Shown here: in pieces, positions 35,154 through 43,512 of the stretch
Layout of the letters: each line of letters opens with the position of its first letter
Position numbering within the stretch: position 1 is the first letter of the stretch
From: JBKECP01 sp047974765
GTDB lineage: Bacteria > Pseudomonadota > Gammaproteobacteria > Pseudomonadales > Halieaceae
Length of the DNA: 64,000 nt
Assembly (NCBI GenBank): GCA_047974765.1
Contig: JBKECP010000045.1
Span: forward strand, 1-64,000
Reading direction: 5' to 3'
Notes under the pieces: model-generated
What the model was told of the DNA's origin: nothing
The model's database searches: none
What the model saw: the letters and a program-made list of their open reading frames with translations, nothing else
Translations under genes and position numbers: made by a program

Positions 35154-36911
35154 CTATAACCCCTGTCTGTCGGTATCGATACGCAAAATATGAATATCAC
35201 CCACAAAAAGCTGGAAAGTACCATAGAGGCGCTTGTGCAGGCTCAACTCAGGCATAAAGTTATCGACTTCTATTACCTTTTCGCTGTGCAGATAATTAAG
35301 CTCACCCGCCAGTGCCGCACGATAAAAAGCTGCATCCTCGGGTCGGGTTTTGATCAGTTTATTAAGATCACCCACCAGCGGGCCATTGAGTTCATTGGCA
35401 AAGGCGGTGTCATACCAGTTCTCGCTCAAAATCAGATAGCGGGCCTGACGCAGTACACGGCCATCATTGCGCGCATAGGACGCTTTGAACAAGCCCTGCC
35501 GCAGCCCCGGCACAGTGGGTGGATTGACATAATAGGTCATCAGCACATCATTGGGCTGTGCCTGTGCATACCACTGCCGCAGCTCAATACGCGGGTCGCG
35601 GTGGTAATCCATTTCCAGATCAAAGGCCAGCAGGGCAGGCCAGAGCAAAAACAGTGGCCACCACCGCCACGGCCTGCGCCCAGGCAATGACCAGTAGCCC
35701 ACTGCTGCCAGCAAGGCTGCCAACGGCAATAACGGCAGGTAATGACGGTAGTAGGTGACAGCCACAGGAAACAGCATGAACAGCGCAAAAGCCAGCAGGG
35801 GCAGGCCACAGCACAATATTCGGGGTGCCGGTGGTGCGCGCCACAATGCGCGTATGCCAAGTGGCAGCATCAACAGGGCCGGCAGACCCAGGCCAAGCAT
35901 CAGCAACAGCGGCACGTTGAGCAGGTTGCGCAGCCACTTGTGCCAGCCAATTGCCCCGTAACCACTGCCAAAGCGCCCTTCCAGGGTGCCACTGACATAA
36001 TCAATTACCGGCCCCTGCACTGCCAGCACCAGCAATACCACCGGCAACAGCAACCAGAGTATGCGCGCCCACCAGTCCAGTTGCCGCCAGGGTACCAGCA
36101 ACCAGACCAGCACCAGTAACAGATAGGCTGTAGCAGGGAAATCAAAATTGGTCACGCAGGTGAAGGCCAGTACCAGCACAAAGCAGGCCAGTAACAATTT
36201 GCTTAATAACCAGCCTCGTGCAAACCACTGCCAGCAAGCCAAAGGCAATAATGCCGTAACGGCCAGTAGAGCAAAGACCCAATACTTGGTCCAGACGGCA
36301 AAGATCAATAACAGCGGCAGCAACAGCCAGCACCCGTATCGGAACCAGCGCCCGAAATAGCCACTGGCAGCGACAATAGCCGCCGTCAGGAAGAGGTAAA
36401 TAAAGAAGGTGGAAGGCGCATCCACCGTTCCGCTGTGAGACTGACTGATATGAAATCCCGACAAAGCCAGCAATGCAGCAGCAGTCAATGCGACCCTGGG
36501 CCGGGATGGCCAGAGGCACAGGCTGATCAGTGCCAGTAAAATGGGGGTGAGCGCACCACTGACAGCAGAATACACACGGGCAACACGCAAGTGACCGGAA
36601 CTGTGGCAGTAGCGTTTTACCTGCGCCATATCGCCCGTAATACCCGCTGGTGGCGGATATCCCAAAACGCTGGCAATGGCAATCGTCTGATAACCAATAA
36701 AGGGGCTGTAATCAAAGCCCTGCAAAGCCGCACGGCAGGAGCCACCCTCATCAAAATTTACCAGCGTAAAGCTATCCGGGCCATCCCAGTTCCAGCCCAG
36801 CGTCCACGCGCTGTAGAGTCGAGGCAACAGGCCTGCTGAAAAAATCAGGGCAAGACACAGAACAATCGTCAATTTACCGCCAAAACGATGCGGCGAAGAT
36901 TCGGGCCCCAA
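35154..36911 (-). CDS. GT39/PMT-like membrane glycosyltransferase
   Basis: A 585-residue polytopic protein with about 11-12 membrane helices. The first periplasmic loop after helix 1 contains WNWDGPDSFTLVNFDEGGSC. The Asp-Glu pair there is the position of the GT39/ArnT-type catalytic acid. Helical segments such as RVARVYSAVSGALTPILLAL and GFHISQSHSGTVDAPSTFF match the dolichyl-phosphate-mannosyltransferase-like family. Such enzymes use polyprenyl-phosphate sugars at the outer face of the inner membrane. A soluble C-terminal about 140 residues (WYAQAQPNDVLMTYYVNPPT) follows. The acceptor is unknown. It is transcribed divergently from the phospholipid genes. Confidence 0.75.
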   Translation of the reverse strand: MGPESSPHRFGGKLTIVLCLALIFSAGLLPRLYSAWTLGWNWDGPDSFTLVNFDEGGSCRAALQGFDYSPFIGYQTIAIASVLGYPPPAGITGDMAQVKRYCHSSGHLRVARVYSAVSGALTPILLALISLCLWPSRPRVALTAAALLALSGFHISQSHSGTVDAPSTFFIYLFLTAAIVAASGYFGRWFRYGCWLLLPLLLIFAVWTKYWVFALLAVTALLPLACWQWFARGWLLSKLLLACFVLVLAFTCVTNFDFPATAYLLLVLVWLLVPWRQLDWWARILWLLLPVVLLVLAVQGPVIDYVSGTLEGRFGSGYGAIGWHKWLRNLLNVPLLLMLGLGLPALLMLPLGIRALWRAPPAPRILCCGLPLLAFALFMLFPVAVTYYRHYLPLLPLAALLAAVGYWSLPGRRPWRWWPLFLLWPALLAFDLEMDYHRDPRIELRQWYAQAQPNDVLMTYYVNPPTVPGLRQGLFKASYARNDGRVLRQARYLILSENWYDTAFANELNGPLVGDLNKLIKTRPEDAAFYRAALAGELNYLHSEKVIEVDNFMPELSLHKRLYGTFQLFVGDIHILRIDTDRQGL

Positions 36912-37120
36912 AAGTAACTCCAGACAGGTATAGAAACAGGTGCGCCAGTATCACCCAGCCTGAGTGCTGACAAAAGGGCATTGATCACACCGTTAACCGC
37001 AACGCCGGGCATTGCAGACGGCGATGACAATTTGTGTCAGCCTGTAAATAATGCTGTATGCTTTTTATCATGTGCCGGACAACTCCACCCCAATAAAACC
37101 AGACTGTGAGCTGATACCAA

Positions 37121-38866
37121 ATGGCGACTCTCAAACAACTGCTTCGAGATATCCAGGCTGCCCCCGAAGGACCGCAAACCGCAGCGATTTTTGATTTTGA
37201 CGGCACAGTTATTGCGGGCTATTCGGCCACTGTTTTTCTTCGTGAGCAGATTCGCCGTGGCGATCTTTCTCCGCGCCAGCTGATTGACCTGATGTCGGCC
37301 ATGACCGCTTTTGGCATGGGCAGTATGGGCTTTTCGGCAATGATGACCGTCAATGCACAGTTTATGCGCGGTATCGAGGAGCAACGCTACCACGAAATTG
37401 GCGAAGAGCTTTATGTGCGACAGATTGCCCGCATGATCTACCCTGAATCGCGGGCGCTGATCGAGGCACATCTGGCCTGTGGCCATACCGTCGCTATTAT
37501 CTCTTCGGCAACGCAGTACCAGGTACAACCGGCGGCACGCGATCTTGGTATTGAGCATGTGCTGTGTACACGCCTGGAAGTTAAAGACGGCCACTTCACC
37601 GGCCAGGTTATGCACCCGACCTGCTTTGGTCAGGGCAAAGTAGACGCCGCTGAAGATCTGGCCAGGCATACCGGCGCCAGTTTGGCACAGAGTTTTTTTT
37701 ATAGTGACAGCACTGACGACTTACTATTATTGGAGCACATCGGTAATCCGCGGGCGCTCAACCCTTCCACCCGTTTGGCTGGTATCGCCCAGGATCACGG
37801 CTGGCCAGTGGCCCGCTTTGGCAGCCGGGGTCGGCCCACTCTGTCGCAGTGGGTGCGCTCACTGGCGGCCACCATCAGTCTGGTACCGAGCTTTGCCGCC
37901 GGCCTGCCGGTTTATGCCCTGACCCGCTCTCGCCGCGATTCCATCAACTTTTCACTGTCACTTTTTGCTGATACCGCCAGTGCGCTGATCGGCTTGCGAC
38001 TGAACGTGAGTGGCGAGGAAAATCTCTGGAACAGTCGGCCTGCGGTTTTTATCTTCAATCACCAGAGCAAAGCAGACGTGGTCATTATGGCCAGCTTGCT
38101 GCGGCGTGATCTGGCAGGCGTGGGCAAGAAGGAAATCAAGAAGATGCCGGTTATCGGCAAAGTGCTCGAACTCGGTGGCGTAATCATGATTGACCGGGCC
38201 AATGCCGCCAGTGCCATTGAAGCCATGACACCGCTGATAGACGCCATTAAAACCGAGGGCAAGTCCGTCGCACTTGCACCCGAGGGCACACGCAGCATTT
38301 CCCCCAAACTGCTACCCTTTAAAAAAGGGGCTTTCCACCTGGCCATGCAGGCCAAAGTACCCATAGTACCGGTTGTGATTCGCAACGCAGGTGATGTGGC
38401 ACCCAAGGGTGACTTTGTGTTTCGCCCGGCAACCGTTGATGTAGAAGTGCTGCCTGCCGTTAACACCAGCAACTGGCACGTTCGGACAATCAACCAGCAT
38501 GTGAGCGAAGTGCGCAATATGTTCCTGCGAGTGCTTGAGCAACCACTGGAAGTGGTATCGGCGGAAGCTGGCACACTTAAAACCTCTGACAAAGCCCCGC
38601 CAGTAACATCAACAACAAAACCGAAGAAAGCACCTGCAAAAACCATTAAAAAAGTGTCCTCCAAAGCACAAGCTGGCAACAAGAGAAAAAAACCAACGGC
38701 AACATCTGGGAACACAGGTGTTGTCGCTAAAACAAAAACCAGAACCACCGGGACAAAAGCCGGAGCGCGCCCCCAAAAAGGCAGCACTGCCGACAAGCAA
38801 AACAAGGCGGCCCGGCCAAAATCAGCAGCCCGCCCCAAGTCGGCAGGCAAATCATCTGATAATTGA
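37121..38866 (+). CDS. HAD-IB phosphatase / PlsC acyltransferase fusion with basic tail
   Basis: A 581-residue fusion. Residues about 20-225 are a SerB-like HAD-IB hydrolase (AIFDFDGTVIAG, then SSATQYQVQPAA and SDSTDDLLLLEHIG). Residues about 290-460 are a PlsC-type 1-acylglycerol-3-phosphate acyltransferase with NHQSKAD (HX4D), APEGTRS and VPIVPVVIRNAG. It would acylate lysophosphatidate, and the HAD domain could release phosphate, possibly making diacylglycerol. The last about 95 residues (from about 486) are Lys, Ala, Thr and Pro rich like histone H1/AlgP tails (PKKAPAKTIKKVSSKAQ). This tail is not a normal part of the family. The next gene, plsB-like, starts within 12 bases of the stop. 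Confidence 0.9.
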   Translation: MATLKQLLRDIQAAPEGPQTAAIFDFDGTVIAGYSATVFLREQIRRGDLSPRQLIDLMSAMTAFGMGSMGFSAMMTVNAQFMRGIEEQRYHEIGEELYVRQIARMIYPESRALIEAHLACGHTVAIISSATQYQVQPAARDLGIEHVLCTRLEVKDGHFTGQVMHPTCFGQGKVDAAEDLARHTGASLAQSFFYSDSTDDLLLLEHIGNPRALNPSTRLAGIAQDHGWPVARFGSRGRPTLSQWVRSLAATISLVPSFAAGLPVYALTRSRRDSINFSLSLFADTASALIGLRLNVSGEENLWNSRPAVFIFNHQSKADVVIMASLLRRDLAGVGKKEIKKMPVIGKVLELGGVIMIDRANAASAIEAMTPLIDAIKTEGKSVALAPEGTRSISPKLLPFKKGAFHLAMQAKVPIVPVVIRNAGDVAPKGDFVFRPATVDVEVLPAVNTSNWHVRTINQHVSEVRNMFLRVLEQPLEVVSAEAGTLKTSDKAPPVTSTTKPKKAPAKTIKKVSSKAQAGNKRKKPTATSGNTGVVAKTKTRTTGTKAGARPQKGSTADKQNKAARPKSAARPKSAGKSSDN

Positions 38867-38877
38867 GGCAGCCGCCC

Positions 38878-41247
38878 ATGCAGGGACAGCACTTATCCAA
38901 CAGCCCCTGGCCAGATAGCGCTCAGGCACCCGTCGTTTTTGTGCTCGACACCCGCAATCGTATCGAGCGCGACCTGCTGCAACAGTGGATTGCACAGAAT
39001 CCGGGCAACGGAACCAACAGTGCCCAGGTCACTATCGCATTGCAGGATGACAGGCGCGGCATTCACCTTCGTGAGCTGCCTCATTATCTGGACTGGAGCG
39101 ACGATACCGTTATCGCCCCCCTGCGCGTCACCTGGACACTCAGCCAGCAGGAGATCGAGTCCGGCCCTCGCCTGCGTGATCTGTTGCTGCGTGATCCACG
39201 CCAGCCCAATACACGCCGGGCCAGACATATCCTGCGCGCGGAGCCGGAGCGCATGCACATGATACGCGGCACACCGGATACCATTGGTAATCTGCGCCGC
39301 CGCTTCCAGCACAAATACGGCAATGACAGCCGCGCAACAGAACATCGCAAAATCTTTGCCAACTTTGTCGCCAGACAGGCAGCCATTGTGCTGGATATTG
39401 CCGAGCGACGGCTTCAGGGCAGCCGTTACAAAGTACCCCGCTACGTTGCCGACAGCATCCGCGCCAACCGCTCCTATAATCTGGCTGTTGATGAAATTGC
39501 CCGTGAAAGTGGCAAAAGCAAAGCGGCACTGATGAAAGAGGCCGCCATTTACATGCGCGAGATGATTTCCACACCAAGCACCTTTTGGCTGGATGTCTAT
39601 GCCCGCTTTAACAGTTTTTGCCTTGGCCTGGGCTATGAAAACCATATTGTTTACGATGAACAGGCTGTTGAGGACTTGCGCAATATCGTGCGCGACCATC
39701 CCTCACTGCTGCTGTGGACCCACAAAACCTATCTCGACGGCATGGTCGTACCCAAAGTGCTCTACGACAATGATTTCCCCATGCCGCATATGTTTGGCGG
39801 CACCAATATCAACTTTGCCGGCATTGGTTATCTGGTACACCGCTCCGGCGGAATTTTTATCAAGCGCAGTTTTCAGGACAACCCACTGTACAAAGTCACC
39901 TTGCGCCACTACATCGGTTATTTGATGGAAAAGCGTTTTCCGATGAACTGGTCCTTTGAGGGTACCCGCTCCCGCCTGGGCAAGCTGATGCCACCGCGTT
40001 ATGGCTTACTTAAATATGTACTGGAGGCCTGCCATGCCAACGGTCTGGAGAATATTCATATCGTACCGGTCAGTATCAGCTACGACCTGATCCGTGATGT
40101 TGAAGAGTACGCCACTGAACAAACAGGGCGCAGCAAGGGCGCCGAATCCCTGCGCTGGTTTATTGGCTATGTACGCAGCCTGGCACGCCCCATGGGCAAG
40201 ATTTATATGGATATCGGCAAACCGGTGGTGCTCAAAAGTGCACCGGCCCCGGACGATAGTCTGGCACTGTCAAAAATCGCTTTTGAGGTAGCAGTTGAAG
40301 CCAACCGCGTCACACCCATTACTTTTCCGGCACTAGTAGCCATGAGTCTGTTGGGAGCTGCGCCACGCGCACTGACAGAAGAGGAAGTGGTTGAAGATCT
40401 CAATATTCTGCTGACCTGGGCAGAGGCACGCAACCTGCGTATTTCACCCGACTTTAATCGTTCTTACGCCGAACAGATGGATGGCCTGCTGGGCATTATG
40501 ATTGATGAAGGCATCGTCACCCGCTTCGATGAAGGCCCGGACACTATCTACGGTATAGCCCCCGAACAACAGGCCATTGCCAGCTATTATCGCAATACTA
40601 TCGTTCACTTTTTTATCAATAAATCAATTATCGAACTGGCCGTACTGAAAGTCAGTGAGGATGCACTCAAAGAGCCACTGGAAGCCTTCTGGGCTGAAAT
40701 CGACAATCTGCGGGATCTGTTCAAATTTGAGTTCTTTTATTCACCCACAGCAGAATTTCACGACCAGATCCGGCAGGAACTGGCCCGCTATGACAGCCAC
40801 TGGGAACAAACTCTGCAAGGTGGCCGCCAGGAACTGACACGGATGTTGATCCAGATGCGGCCACTGGTTGCGCATATGTCTTTACTAACCTATGCCGAAG
40901 CCTACAGCGTGGTGGCTGACCTGGCCGCCCGCCTGCAACCAGAAGATTCAGTAGTTCAGGAAGAGTGTGTCAGCCAGGCTCTCAAGCTCGGCCGTCAGGC
41001 CTGGATGCAACGCCGTATCAGCACTGAAGCCTCCATTGGCAAGCTGTTGTTTGGCAACGGTTATAAACTGCTGCAATCACGCAAGCTGACCGAGGGTGGC
41101 CACACCGGTATCAGCGAGGATCGCAAGGCCCTGGCGCGCGAACTGCGTGATGTGCTGCGACGGCTGGAAGCTGTACGGGTGATATCCATGGCCAACCGCG
41201 CAACGGTAGACTACGAAGCCAGCAACACAGAATATATACCGCCATAG
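38878..41247 (+). CDS. plsB: glycerol-3-phosphate 1-O-acyltransferase (PlsB-like)
   Basis: PlsB moves an acyl chain from acyl-CoA or acyl-ACP to sn-1 of glycerol-3-phosphate at the inner membrane, the first step of phospholipid synthesis. The approximately 789-residue length fits the family. Catalytic HX4D is in WTHKTYLDGMVVPK (about residue 281) and the substrate-binding EGTRSRLGKL follows at about 360. GGTNINFAGIGYLVHRSGG lies between them. The N-terminal about 190 residues are the usual poorly conserved domain. ATG 38878 follows the upstream stop by 11 bases; a TTG at 38863 would overlap it. Downstream is gpsA, which makes the glycerol-3-phosphate substrate. Confidence 0.93.
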   Translation: MQGQHLSNSPWPDSAQAPVVFVLDTRNRIERDLLQQWIAQNPGNGTNSAQVTIALQDDRRGIHLRELPHYLDWSDDTVIAPLRVTWTLSQQEIESGPRLRDLLLRDPRQPNTRRARHILRAEPERMHMIRGTPDTIGNLRRRFQHKYGNDSRATEHRKIFANFVARQAAIVLDIAERRLQGSRYKVPRYVADSIRANRSYNLAVDEIARESGKSKAALMKEAAIYMREMISTPSTFWLDVYARFNSFCLGLGYENHIVYDEQAVEDLRNIVRDHPSLLLWTHKTYLDGMVVPKVLYDNDFPMPHMFGGTNINFAGIGYLVHRSGGIFIKRSFQDNPLYKVTLRHYIGYLMEKRFPMNWSFEGTRSRLGKLMPPRYGLLKYVLEACHANGLENIHIVPVSISYDLIRDVEEYATEQTGRSKGAESLRWFIGYVRSLARPMGKIYMDIGKPVVLKSAPAPDDSLALSKIAFEVAVEANRVTPITFPALVAMSLLGAAPRALTEEEVVEDLNILLTWAEARNLRISPDFNRSYAEQMDGLLGIMIDEGIVTRFDEGPDTIYGIAPEQQAIASYYRNTIVHFFINKSIIELAVLKVSEDALKEPLEAFWAEIDNLRDLFKFEFFYSPTAEFHDQIRQELARYDSHWEQTLQGGRQELTRMLIQMRPLVAHMSLLTYAEAYSVVADLAARLQPEDSVVQEECVSQALKLGRQAWMQRRISTEASIGKLLFGNGYKLLQSRKLTEGGHTGISEDRKALARELRDVLRRLEAVRVISMANRATVDYEASNTEYIPP

Positions 41248-41352
41248 CATATTGATGCCAGGCATAATGTACAGGCAGATACTGGCACTTTTTTATAGCA
41301 CACAGTATAGATGACGCACAGACAGTAATAACAAAATTTTACAGGTACAGAT

Positions 41353-42375
41353 ATGGCCAGAGACACCACCTCTATCAATCTCAAAGTCGGCCTGCTGGGC
41401 GGCGGCTCCTGGGGTACAACCGTGGGCGCACTGGTTGCACGCAATGCGCCTATCACCCTGTGGGCCCGCAATCAGGCGACCGTCGATGACATCAACAACA
41501 ATCATCACAACAGCCGCTATCTGGGCGATGCCGTACTGCCGCCAAACCTCCAGGCAAGCACCTCTATCGAGGCCACCGTTGCCGATGCCGATGTGGTGGT
41601 TATGGGCATACCTTCCCAGAGTTTTCGCACCGTACTGGAAGAAGTAAAACAGCACATCCGCCCCTGGGTACCGGTCATCAGCCTGACCAAAGGCCTGGAA
41701 CTCGATACCAGCCTGCGAATGACACAAATCATCAACGAGGTGCTGCCAGGGCACCCGGTAGGTGTACTGACCGGTCCCAACCTGGCCCGTGAAATCATGG
41801 CCGGACAGGCGGCGGCCAGCGTCCTGGCAATGACGGACAAAGTAATTTTGTGCGAATTGCAAAAACTGTTTAAGGGCGGCTTGTTTCGCGTTTATACCAA
41901 CGATGATGTATTGGGCTGTGAACTGGGTGGCGTACTGAAAAATATCATTGCCATTGCTGTCGGCATGGGGGACGGTCAGGGTGCAGGTGATAATACACGG
42001 GCCGCACTGATTACCCGCGGGCTGGCGGAAGTGACACGTTTGGGCGTAGCCATGGGTGGCCGCCCCGAAACCTTTGCCGGCCTGGCCGGCATGGGTGACA
42101 TGATCGCCACCTGCACCAGTACCCACAGCCGCAACCGCCATGTGGGCATGGAACTGGGCAAGGGTCGCAGCATGCAGGACATCGCCAATGAGATGTTTAT
42201 GGTTGCAGAAGGTGCCAAGAGCGCACCGGCGGTAATCGCATTATCTGAACAATACCAGGTGGAGATGCCCATTGCTGTCGATGTCTATCGTGTCATTTCC
42301 GGTGACTCAACCGCCCTGCGCGCTTTCAAGGGCTTGCTGCGGGTTGATGCAGGAGCCGAGCATGAACCTGGCTAA
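41353..42375 (+). CDS. gpsA: NAD(P)H glycerol-3-phosphate dehydrogenase
   Basis: GpsA reduces dihydroxyacetone phosphate to sn-glycerol-3-phosphate for phospholipid synthesis in the cytoplasm. The 340-residue product has the Rossmann motif LLGGGSWGTTVGAL (residues about 15-28). It also has the KGLELDTSLRMTQI and LTGPNLAREI segments, the catalytic Lys in GCELGGVLKNIIAIAVGMGDG, and GMGDMIATCTSTHSRNRHVG. It has its own 105-base upstream gap with TATA-like stretches (around 41296-41310), so it may also be transcribed separately from plsB. Its position after PlsC- and PlsB-type genes makes a compact glycerolipid locus. Confidence 0.97.
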   Translation: MARDTTSINLKVGLLGGGSWGTTVGALVARNAPITLWARNQATVDDINNNHHNSRYLGDAVLPPNLQASTSIEATVADADVVVMGIPSQSFRTVLEEVKQHIRPWVPVISLTKGLELDTSLRMTQIINEVLPGHPVGVLTGPNLAREIMAGQAAASVLAMTDKVILCELQKLFKGGLFRVYTNDDVLGCELGGVLKNIIAIAVGMGDGQGAGDNTRAALITRGLAEVTRLGVAMGGRPETFAGLAGMGDMIATCTSTHSRNRHVGMELGKGRSMQDIANEMFMVAEGAKSAPAVIALSEQYQVEMPIAVDVYRVISGDSTALRAFKGLLRVDAGAEHEPG

Positions 42376-42402
42376 AGACTCTTCCAGGGTCAAGAGTTAC
42401 CG

Positions 42403-42439
42403 TTATCGGGTTGGCAATAAATGCTTGCCGACTTAATAA
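42403..42439 (+). terminator. hairpin after gpsA, small repeat family
   Basis: TTATCGGGTTGGCA (42403-42416) pairs with TGCCGACTTAATAA (42426-42439) over 14 positions with one mismatch and some G-T pairs. From GGCA onward it strongly resembles the hairpin at 26416-26443. It probably terminates gpsA transcription. Confidence 0.5.
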
Positions 42440-42463
42440 CGCACCTTAAAATAGCCACCCCCT

Positions 42464-42479
42464 AATAAGAGGTCTTATT
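42464..42479 (+). promoter_or_regulatory. hairpin over the M48 ribosome binding site
   Basis: AATAAG (42464-42469) and CTTATT (42474-42479) form a perfect 6-bp stem with AGGT in the loop. The likely Shine-Dalgarno AAGAGGT is therefore partly inside the hairpin, three bases before the ATG at 42483. It could restrain translation of the protease gene. Confidence 0.4.
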
Positions 42480-42482
42480 GAG

Positions 42483-43295
42483 ATGAAAGGTCTGTTACTT
42501 CCCCTGCTGGCAGCTACGATGCTGGCCGCATGCACTACCAGCCCTACCGGGCGCAGCCAGCTGATGCTGGTATCTCCTGATTCTGCCATTGTGGAATCAG
42601 AAAAAGCCTATCTGAGCACCGTTGCCGAACTGGATGGTCAAAACAAACTGATTGACAACCCAAAAATGGCCAGTCGCGTAGCCACCATCACCGGACGACT
42701 GGTTACCGAGGCCGTAGCACGCTTTCCCAATAGCAGTGACTGGCAGTGGAGTGTAGCCATTATTGATGACCCGGAAACCGTCAACGCCTGGTGTATGGCT
42801 GGTGGACGAATGGCGGTTTATACCGGTCTGTTTGAACAACTCAAGCTGACGGACGATGAATTTGCCCAGATTATGGGCCATGAAATCTCCCACGCTCTGG
42901 CTAACCACACTGCTGAGCGTATGTCGCGGGCAATGGCCACTAATATCGGCATTCTGGCCGTGGGTATTGCTTCTGACAGTGATACCCTGGCTACTAGCGG
43001 TGCCGCTATGGCGGCAAAGATGGCACTGGAACTGCCCAACAGCCGAACGGCTGAATCAGAGGCGGATCATATCGGCATGCAGCTGGCCACCCAGGCCGGT
43101 TATGATCCCGACGCAGCCGTTACACTGTGGCAAAAAATGGGCTCGCTAAGCGGTGAGCGACCAGCAGAGTTTATGAGCACTCACCCCTCTCCGGAAAACC
43201 GGCAGGCGGCGCTATCAGAGATGGTTGCTGAAATGCGCAAACTCAACCCCACTGGCAAAAAGGCAGCGGTTCACCCGGTGACCATCGTTCGCTGA
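42483..43295 (+). CDS. M48-family metallopeptidase lipoprotein
   Basis: A 270-residue periplasmic zinc protease of the M48 (HtpX/BepA/LoiP-like) group. The N-terminus is a lipoprotein signal (LLPLLAATMLAACTT) with Cys near residue 17, so it is probably lipid-anchored. The catalytic motif HEISHALANH is near residue 134. The third ligand Glu lies in NSRTAESEADHIGMQLATQAGYD. Family members help outer-membrane protein quality control. The short length and absence of TPRs make it closer to LoiP/YcaL than to BepA. A small hairpin occludes the ribosome binding site. Downstream, 40 bases after the stop, begins structured element B. Confidence 0.92.
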   Translation: MKGLLLPLLAATMLAACTTSPTGRSQLMLVSPDSAIVESEKAYLSTVAELDGQNKLIDNPKMASRVATITGRLVTEAVARFPNSSDWQWSVAIIDDPETVNAWCMAGGRMAVYTGLFEQLKLTDDEFAQIMGHEISHALANHTAERMSRAMATNIGILAVGIASDSDTLATSGAAMAAKMALELPNSRTAESEADHIGMQLATQAGYDPDAAVTLWQKMGSLSGERPAEFMSTHPSPENRQAALSEMVAEMRKLNPTGKKAAVHPVTIVR

Positions 43296-43334
43296 CAGGC
43301 TTGCCACCTCATTTCTTATGGGCGGCTTTTTGAT

Positions 43335-43512
43335 TAACCTGGCAAACATTTAGCCGGGTTAATTCACGGTGCATGGACGCACTGCCGCTGGCTCCTGATC
43401 AGCGTGCACACGCTAACATCAAGGAATTTCGCAAATTCCGTCGATTTGAGCGGGCGGCAATTAAATGGTGAAGGATTCATCTATTTGATTATCAGGTTGA
43501 TAGTGGCCGCCC
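43335..43512 (+). ncRNA. candidate structured RNA, copy B
   Basis: This homologue of element A (18226-18403) has the same length. A leading hairpin spans 43332-43364. A second hairpin has CATGGAC in its loop (43367-43383). AGCGTG-CA-CACGCT (43401-43414) and GGAATTT-CGC-AAATTCC (43423-43439) follow. The terminal structure has outer stem GGGCGGC (43452-43458) with GCCGCCC (43506-43512). The inner 10-bp stem (43459-43468 with 43481-43490) carries GGATTCAT in its loop. Stem bases differ from copy A in compensatory ways while loops are kept. The 3' part overlaps the end of the convergent hydrolase gene on the other strand. Confidence 0.5.

Noticed and set aside
43332..43364. Hairpin family as integron attC sites
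   Set aside because: The GTT-side core does not fit the GTTRRRY consensus, there is no cassette array and no integrase.
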